A DNA stretch of 29,764 nucleotides. It comes from Firmicutes bacterium UBA6806. Its GTDB lineage: Bacteria > Bacillota > Clostridia > Peptostreptococcales > Acidaminobacteraceae. The stretch spans positions 1-29,764 of the forward strand of contig DKFC01000077.1 in NCBI GenBank assembly GCA_002452745.1, read 5' to 3'. The notes under the pieces were generated by a model. That model ran no database searches and was not told the DNA's origin. It saw only the letters and a program-made list of their open reading frames with translations. Below, in pieces: positions 25,035 to 29,764 of the stretch. Position numbers and translations under genes: made by a program. How positions within the stretch are numbered: position 1 is the stretch's first letter; each line of letters opens with the position of its first letter.

Positions 25035-27725
25035 ATGATTAATACCAAATCTATAAAGACCAGAATCGTAATCGGCACACTCTTAAGTTGTTTAGTTCCA
25101 CTCATAATTGGAAGTATATTCATAAGTCGTCAACTGAATCAAGCTGTCTATGAGGACAACATAGAAGATTCTCATCTTATTCTAGAACAGATAGCAGGAC
25201 ATGTAGATGATTCTTTAATAGAGCAGTCAAAGAGTGTGATAAGAATCCTTGAAAATGATAAAAAATTGATTGCTTCGGGAGATAATCTAAATACATATAT
25301 GGATTATAGCGATGGCATACAAAGTAGCGGAATCAGCAATGAAGAGCGGGAATTGCTTGACTTATTTAAGTCTATTAAAGAATCAATGCCGTATTTAACA
25401 ATGGTTTCATATGGAAATGAATTTGGAGGATATGTAGAATATCCAGATTTTAAGCCAACTTCATCATATGATCCTAGAATAAGGCCTTGGTATATTGGGG
25501 CAATCCAGTCAAGTGATATTGTTATATCAGAACCTTATGAAACCATGATGACCAAAGAGCTTGTGCTGAGCGTAGACAGTGCAGTTAAATCTGAGGGAAA
25601 ACCCTTAGGTGTTCTCAGTCTTACAATTCGAGTAGACGATATTCTAAACTTTATTGAGGATATATCTATTGGAAAAACAGGTGAGATAGTTGTTGTTAGC
25701 AATGAAGGCTATTTCATAAATAGTCCTGAGCATCCTGAGTGGCTTCTTAAGTCGGTTAATGAAATTTCAACAAATGCGTATAAACTTGCAATAGAAAACC
25801 AAAAAAGAGAATTTGAGCATAAGATTGATGGACGTGAAAAATTATTGACGATTTATCAGTCAAAAACAACAGGATGGTATTTCATTACCGTTATAGATAA
25901 AGCGGAAGTATTCAGTCAGTCTATGCAGGTACTAAAAAATATGTTGATGGCGATTCTTGCAACTGTTATCGTCATGAGTTTAATTTTACTGGTTGCATTG
26001 AGCCGAATCACAGAACCAATAGGTCGCATCACTGAAGCGATTATTCAGCTTTCAAAATTTGATTTTAACAGCCAAGAAAATTTTGATTGGTCACCCTTCA
26101 AGTCATCTCATGATGAAATAGGGAAAATAGCATCTGCAATGAGTCGTTTTGAGGAAGGTTTTGTTGAATTAAGACAAAGCCTTAAGATGATGAATAAGGA
26201 GATACAAGAAATTGAAGTCAATAAAGGCCCTGTTGACAAGCTGGTTCTAGCAGATAAGAATCCGTTTAGTGGAATTGCGGAGTCAGTGAATGCTCTCTTA
26301 GAGAAGGTCAATGATTATGTTAGTCAGATAAAGAACTATACTTTGGAAATAACAGATAAAAATGAACTGCTTGTAGCATCAGAAGAAGAACTTTCAGCTC
26401 AGCTTGAGGAAATCATGGAGCAGAAGCAGCAGATACAGTTCATGGCGGAGCAAGACCCATTGACTACGTTGCCTAACAGGAGACAGTTCTCTGCATATGC
26501 TGAAAAGTTGACGAGCATGAACATTCCATATGCGGTCCTCATGCTTGATATTGATAATTTTAAAGATATAAACGACAGTTTGGGACATATTTTTGGTGAT
26601 CGAATTCTCATGGAATTTGCTATGATATTAAATGAATATGCTTCAGATGCTGTTTTTATTTCAAGATTTGGAGGCGATGAATTTTTAATTCTGTACAAAA
26701 CAGAGCTTGCAGTTGAGACGGTTGAAGCATTTGTTGAAGCGCTGTTCAAGCGATTTGATAGTAGTTTAAAAATAGGACAGCATGAGATTCGAATAAAGTT
26801 TAGCATAGGTATATCAACAGACAGTGCAGACATTGAAACTTGTATTAGATATTCGGATCTCGCCTTATATCATGTTAAAAGTCATGGAAAGCAGTCACAT
26901 GCCTTTTTTGATAAGTCTATGGAAGCGCATATGAACAGGAGACTTGAAGTCAATAAGGCTTTAAAAAGTGCAATTGAAAATGATGGATTTTATGTGCTGT
27001 ATCAGCCGCAAGTATGCCTTAAGACCGGTGATACAATAGGGTATGAAGCATTATTGAGGATGAAGGAACACACGTATCCAGCATCTCTGTTCATAGATGT
27101 GGCAGAAAAAGAAGGTTTGATTATTGAAATTGGTAGAATCGTAGTAGATAAGGTGTTAAGACAGATTAATAAGTGGCATGATGCGGGAGCTGATATCAAG
27201 CCGATTTCCATAAATTATTCTGCTGGGCAACTGGTGGACTATGGATTTGTGACATATTTGATGAAGCAACTAAATGAGTATCACATTCAAGCAGAGCATC
27301 TTGTAATTGAAATTACGGAAAGTGTTTTTATTGAGAATATGGAGGAGGCATTGGACGTTTTTAACCGAATTTCTGAACTTGGAATTAAAATTTCAATTGA
27401 TGACTTTGGGACAAAATACTCTTCTCTAAACTATCTTAAAATTTTTCCTGCGAGCACATTAAAATTTGATCGACATCTATGCCAGCATTTGATTGAGAGC
27501 TTTGACATAAAAGCCATTCAAAAATTAGTTGATTTTATTCACGAATTGGGCTTGCAAGTCATTGCTGAGGGAATCGAAGAGACGGAACATGTTACTAAAT
27601 TTATAAATGCAGGATGTGATTGCATTCAAGGCTATTACTTTAGCAAACCAATTGAACCAGAGGCTTTGCTTAAAATAGGAAAGGGAAAATTCAAATTGCC
27701 CAACGCTGATAGGCAATTTGAATAG
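25035..27725 (+). CDS. CACHE-HAMP-GGDEF-EAL cyclic-di-GMP signalling protein
   Basis: This 896-aa membrane sensor makes and/or degrades cyclic di-GMP. In order it has a transmembrane helix (about 10-32), an extracytoplasmic dCACHE sensor (about 35-290, with DPRIRPWYIGA near 146-156), a second helix (about 300-322), HAMP, a coiled-coil linker (about 425-470), then GGDEF and EAL. The GGDEF motif is intact (RFGGDEF, 544-550), and the position of the inhibitory RxxD five residues earlier is not RxxD. The EAL domain keeps the catalytic set by eye: YEALLR (EAL at 671-673), SINYSA, EITES, SIDDFGT, LKFDR and AEGIEE. Both activities are therefore possible. The start is set by TGGAG at 25023-25027; the ATG at 25002 overlaps the promoter. 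The ligand is unknown; many dCACHE domains bind amino acids or other small metabolites. Confidence 0.93.
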   Translation: MINTKSIKTRIVIGTLLSCLVPLIIGSIFISRQLNQAVYEDNIEDSHLILEQIAGHVDDSLIEQSKSVIRILENDKKLIASGDNLNTYMDYSDGIQSSGISNEERELLDLFKSIKESMPYLTMVSYGNEFGGYVEYPDFKPTSSYDPRIRPWYIGAIQSSDIVISEPYETMMTKELVLSVDSAVKSEGKPLGVLSLTIRVDDILNFIEDISIGKTGEIVVVSNEGYFINSPEHPEWLLKSVNEISTNAYKLAIENQKREFEHKIDGREKLLTIYQSKTTGWYFITVIDKAEVFSQSMQVLKNMLMAILATVIVMSLILLVALSRITEPIGRITEAIIQLSKFDFNSQENFDWSPFKSSHDEIGKIASAMSRFEEGFVELRQSLKMMNKEIQEIEVNKGPVDKLVLADKNPFSGIAESVNALLEKVNDYVSQIKNYTLEITDKNELLVASEEELSAQLEEIMEQKQQIQFMAEQDPLTTLPNRRQFSAYAEKLTSMNIPYAVLMLDIDNFKDINDSLGHIFGDRILMEFAMILNEYASDAVFISRFGGDEFLILYKTELAVETVEAFVEALFKRFDSSLKIGQHEIRIKFSIGISTDSADIETCIRYSDLALYHVKSHGKQSHAFFDKSMEAHMNRRLEVNKALKSAIENDGFYVLYQPQVCLKTGDTIGYEALLRMKEHTYPASLFIDVAEKEGLIIEIGRIVVDKVLRQINKWHDAGADIKPISINYSAGQLVDYGFVTYLMKQLNEYHIQAEHLVIEITESVFIENMEEALDVFNRISELGIKISIDDFGTKYSSLNYLKIFPASTLKFDRHLCQHLIESFDIKAIQKLVDFIHELGLQVIAEGIEETEHVTKFINAGCDCIQGYYFSKPIEPEALLKIGKGKFKLPNADRQFE

Positions 27726-27747
27726 ACGATTTGAATAGATATTTTGT

Positions 27748-27796
27748 AAAACGCTCTGATATCGGTTAATAGCGCCGTATTTTGAGCGTTTTATTA
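27748..27796 (+). terminator. Terminator after the GGDEF-EAL gene
   Basis: AAAACGCTC (27748-27756) and GAGCGTTTT (27784-27792) are perfectly complementary, with a 27-nt loop. The 3' arm itself supplies a short U-run. Confidence 0.7.
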
Positions 27797-27834
27797 TGTA
27801 GATTTTTTGACATTAGTATGAAGCTAAAATAGCC

Positions 27835-27861
27835 TTTACAAAGAACTTATGTTCGTATAAT
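27835..27861 (+). promoter_or_regulatory. Promoter for the MATE transporter gene
   Basis: TTTACA (27835-27840) and TATAAT (27856-27861) are separated by a short 15-nt spacer; reading TAATAT at 27858-27863 as the -10 gives 17 nt. The leader to the start is about 70 nt with no obvious fold. Confidence 0.5.
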
Positions 27862-27937
27862 ATAGAGAGGTGAGAAAGAATTTAAAAGTTAGGTTTGAAA
27901 TTTATAGGTTACGAATAATCAAGAGTGGAGAAAATTG

Positions 27938-29299
27938 ATGGAAAAGCGAAACAATTTGACGCAAGGCCCAATATTCAGCAGTTTAGTAAAAATGGCGCTT
28001 CCAATAATGGGGACGAGCTTTATGCAAATGGCATACAATTTAACCGATATGATCTGGATAGGATTTCTTGGATCAAAAGCAGTTGCAGCTGTTGGAATTG
28101 CAGGTTTTTATGCATGGATGTCATTTGCGTTTATCCTAATTGCCAAGACTGGTACTGAAATAAAGGTTTCACAAGCTACAGGTGCAGAAAATGAAACCCT
28201 AGCAGAGACGTATGCACGTTCTGGTTTTCATATTATAATTGCCATCGGCCTTGTCTATACATTGGGGTTGATTATTTTTAAAGACGCTCTGATTTCTTTT
28301 TTTAATACCAATGATCTCGAAGTAGAGGCACTTAGTAAAATCTACCTCGTTATTATTGCCACTGGAATGACGTTTTCGTTTGCAAATCAGGTTTTTACTG
28401 GTATTTTCAACGGTAGAGGGGATAGCAGATCTCCTTTTGCAATCAATGCGGTGGGATTGGTAATCAATATTGTGCTCGATCCGCTATTAATTATGGGAAT
28501 TGGTCCTTTTCCAGTGATGGGGGTTTTAGGAGCTGCTGTGGCAACTGTCTTGGCACAAGTGGTCGTATTTTTTATCTTTGTCTATAGCATTAGATTTAAG
28601 CACAGCTTATTTAGTCATTTTTCATTTTTTAAAAGCCCGGACTGGAGCAGTATAGTTACTATTTCAAAGATGGGACTGCCGCCTGCAATCCAAAGTGGAT
28701 TATTTACTTTCATTTCTATGATAATAGCAAGACTTATTGCAGAGTTTGGGCCAACGCCTATAGCCGTGCAAAAGGTTGGCTCACAAATTGAGGCACTTTC
28801 ATGGATGACTGCTGGTGGCTTCTCTGTGGCTTTAGGTGCATTTGTCGGGCAAAACTATGGTGCTAAACAGTATCATCGAGTTTTAGAAGGCTATAAAAAG
28901 GCAATTCAAGTGGCCCTCATTTTGGGACTGGCCAATACGGCGCTTTTATTTTTTGGAGCGAAGTGGTTATTTGCTATTTTTTTAAGAGAACCACTTGCCA
29001 TTTCACAGGGAATAGATTATCTGAGGATCTTGGCACTCTCTCAGCTTTTCATGTGCATCGAAATAACAGCATCAGGCGCATTTAACGGGATTGGGAGAAC
29101 CAAGCCAGCTGCAATTACCAGTATTATCTTCAATGTTCTGAGGATTCCACTGGCATATTATTTAAGCGAGTACACAACTCTCGGACTAAATGGAATTTGG
29201 TGGGCTATAACCATTAGCAGCGTTTTTAAAGGTGTTGTCATCTATCTTTGGTTCAAGGTTATCGTGAAAACCTCTCCAGAGTTTTCGGTTAACTCTTGA
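27938..29299 (+). CDS. MATE-family multidrug/organic cation antiporter
   Basis: This 453-aa integral membrane protein has twelve hydrophobic segments in two homologous halves, which is the MATE arrangement, and exports cationic or polar compounds using a Na+ or H+ gradient. Family marks are SLVKMALPIMGTSFMQMAYN near the N-terminus followed by LTDMIWIGFLGSKAVAAVGI, GIFNGRGDSRSPF in the middle, and GLPPAIQSGLF opening the second half. A TTG precedes the ATG directly, but the GTGGAG at 27925-27930 fits the ATG at 27938. The gene is flanked by terminators and is its own transcription unit. The substrate cannot be inferred, and no regulator is adjacent. Confidence 0.93.
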   Translation: MEKRNNLTQGPIFSSLVKMALPIMGTSFMQMAYNLTDMIWIGFLGSKAVAAVGIAGFYAWMSFAFILIAKTGTEIKVSQATGAENETLAETYARSGFHIIIAIGLVYTLGLIIFKDALISFFNTNDLEVEALSKIYLVIIATGMTFSFANQVFTGIFNGRGDSRSPFAINAVGLVINIVLDPLLIMGIGPFPVMGVLGAAVATVLAQVVVFFIFVYSIRFKHSLFSHFSFFKSPDWSSIVTISKMGLPPAIQSGLFTFISMIIARLIAEFGPTPIAVQKVGSQIEALSWMTAGGFSVALGAFVGQNYGAKQYHRVLEGYKKAIQVALILGLANTALLFFGAKWLFAIFLREPLAISQGIDYLRILALSQLFMCIEITASGAFNGIGRTKPAAITSIIFNVLRIPLAYYLSEYTTLGLNGIWWAITISSVFKGVVIYLWFKVIVKTSPEFSVNS

Positions 29300-29401
29300 G
29301 AAAATAAAGCTTTTAGAAGGCTTTTAGTTGCCAAATAGATTAGGAGTATAATTTTTATTTAGAAATTTTTACTTTAATATAGTAATCGTTATGTAATAGC
29401 T
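29300..29401. other. Intergenic stretch with an orphan promoter-like box
   Basis: No gene is seen. A weak hairpin (AAAGC ... GGCTTT, 29306-29325) directly follows the MATE stop. A TATAAT at 29347-29352 lacks a convincing -35 (TTAGTT at 29324-29329, 17 nt away). If active, the box would produce a transcript of about 90 nt ending at the next terminator. Confidence 0.3.
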
Positions 29402-29446
29402 AAAAACTCTCAAATAACTTGATTTTAAGTTAGCGAGAGTTTTTTG
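29402..29446 (+). terminator. Rho-independent terminator downstream of the MATE gene
   Basis: The arms AAAAACTCTC and GAGAGTTTTTT (ending 29445) pair. An inner stem, TAACTT/AAGTTA with a GATT loop, gives a second helix. The terminal T-run is six long. Confidence 0.88.
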
Positions 29447-29480
29447 AAAAAAGATAATGTAAAAAAATTACAAAAATGAG

Positions 29481-29510
29481 TTGCAGATGGTGAGCAAAGT
29501 ATGTTATACT
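29481..29510 (+). promoter_or_regulatory. Promoter for the 45-aa protein gene
   Basis: TTGCAG (29481-29486) and TATACT (29505-29510) are 18 nt apart, in a gap directly after a terminator. The leader would be about 65 nt. Confidence 0.6.
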
Positions 29511-29582
29511 TTAAAAGCATCATGGTTCACTAAATACAATTATATAGAGGTGGATAATCTAAATATTAGGAGGGAAATGAGG

Positions 29583-29720
29583 ATGAGACCTGAACCGTTA
29601 GTTCCGATCATTCTTTGTAATGGATTTGCAGAAAAGAGAGAAGACTATTTAGATCATGGGCGAGTGGAAAAAGAACATATAGAAGATCGAAAAGTCAGAA
29701 TCGTACATAGAAATGAATAG
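29583..29720 (+). CDS. Small charged protein of unknown function (45 aa)
   Basis: I do not recognise this protein. It begins MRPEPLVPIILCNGFAEKRE and ends in an alternating acidic/basic stretch (KEHIEDRKVRIVHRNE). There is one cysteine, no signal peptide and no membrane segment. A perfect AGGAGG (29568-29573) lies 9 nt before the ATG at 29583; another in-frame ATG at 29577 is too close to it. The unit is complete, with promoter, ribosome binding site, short frame and terminator, which makes a real gene more likely than chance. It is about 280 nt from the MATE gene and separated from it by a terminator. Confidence 0.55.
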   Translation: MRPEPLVPIILCNGFAEKREDYLDHGRVEKEHIEDRKVRIVHRNE

Positions 29721-29734
29721 GCATAAATAATTTA

Positions 29735-29763
29735 AGGAGGTGTGAGAACACCTCTGTTTTTCG
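29735..29763 (+). terminator. Terminator of the 45-aa protein gene
   Basis: GGAGGTGT pairs with ACACCTCT across a GAGA tetraloop (stem about 29737-29754), followed by GTTTTT. The 5' arm happens to look like a Shine-Dalgarno sequence, but no start codon uses it within the window. Confidence 0.82.
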
Positions 29764-29764
29764 T

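Noticed and set aside
26399..26833. A 144-aa frame on the - strand
   Set aside because: It is antisense to the GGDEF domain, a strongly supported gene.
27870..27938. A GTG-started leader peptide of 22 codons overlapping the MATE start
   Set aside because: It would be essentially leaderless with no usable ribosome binding site; chance is likelier.
29481..29582. An N-terminal extension of the small protein to 79 aa
   Set aside because: The start coincides with the -35 element, so it would not be transcribed from the visible promoter.
1..29764. CRISPR arrays, tRNA/rRNA genes, intact transposases or phage genes
   Set aside because: Nothing with regular spaced repeats, cloverleaf potential, or recognisable transposase/phage motifs was seen on either strand.

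Overview
The window reads as a low-GC, Gram-positive (Clostridia-like) chromosome segment. The grounds are AT-rich DNA, strong AGGAGG-type ribosome binding sites, TTG/GTG starts, SLH-domain surface proteins with Sec signals, and VanZ, MATE and CACHE-GGDEF-EAL families. I cannot name the genus from sequence alone. No tRNA, rRNA, CRISPR array or intact mobile element was seen.

Region 1 (1-11.8 kb, all + strand) is a surface-glycan operon. It begins inside a Wzy-like polymerase (5' end outside the window), followed by a family 2 glycosyltransferase and a Wzx flippase. Next comes a dTDP-4-amino-4,6-dideoxyhexose module: hexapeptide acyltransferase, DegT aminotransferase, RmlA and RmlB. After a scarred junction (about 7.1-7.3 kb) lies a relic of a WbpA-type UDP-sugar dehydrogenase carrying in-frame stops. 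It is followed by intact WbpB-like oxidoreductase and WbpD-like acetyltransferase genes and a second RmlB. The run ends in an SLH-domain protein only 4 nt behind that RmlB, so glycan and surface-protein expression look coupled.

Region 2 (11.8-19.4 kb): a paralogous SLH protein lies on the - strand, convergent with the first across a bidirectional terminator. Divergent from it is a second glycan cluster: a membrane-anchored PglF/CapD-type UDP-sugar 4,6-dehydratase, a VanZ-family protein, a family 4 glycosyltransferase, a second flippase and a small-export-protein homologue.

Region 3 (19.4-24.9 kb) is a cell-surface block. It holds a 945-aa SLH protein with Ig-like repeats, behind a promoter that overlaps one arm of a long inverted repeat, then two secreted, coiled-coil, TolC-like proteins that appear to lack the outer-membrane barrel strands. 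A strong terminator closes the block.

Region 4 (24.9-29.8 kb) holds single-gene units: a CACHE-HAMP-GGDEF-EAL cyclic-di-GMP enzyme, a MATE transporter and a 45-aa protein of unknown function with its own promoter and terminator.

The overall theme is building and decorating the cell envelope: nucleotide sugars, polymer assembly and export, SLH proteins that probably bind the wall polymer, and possible trans-wall conduits. The most unusual points are the TolC-like pair beside SLH genes, the half-dead UDP-diacetamido-glucuronate pathway, and the SLH gene fused to the glycan operon.
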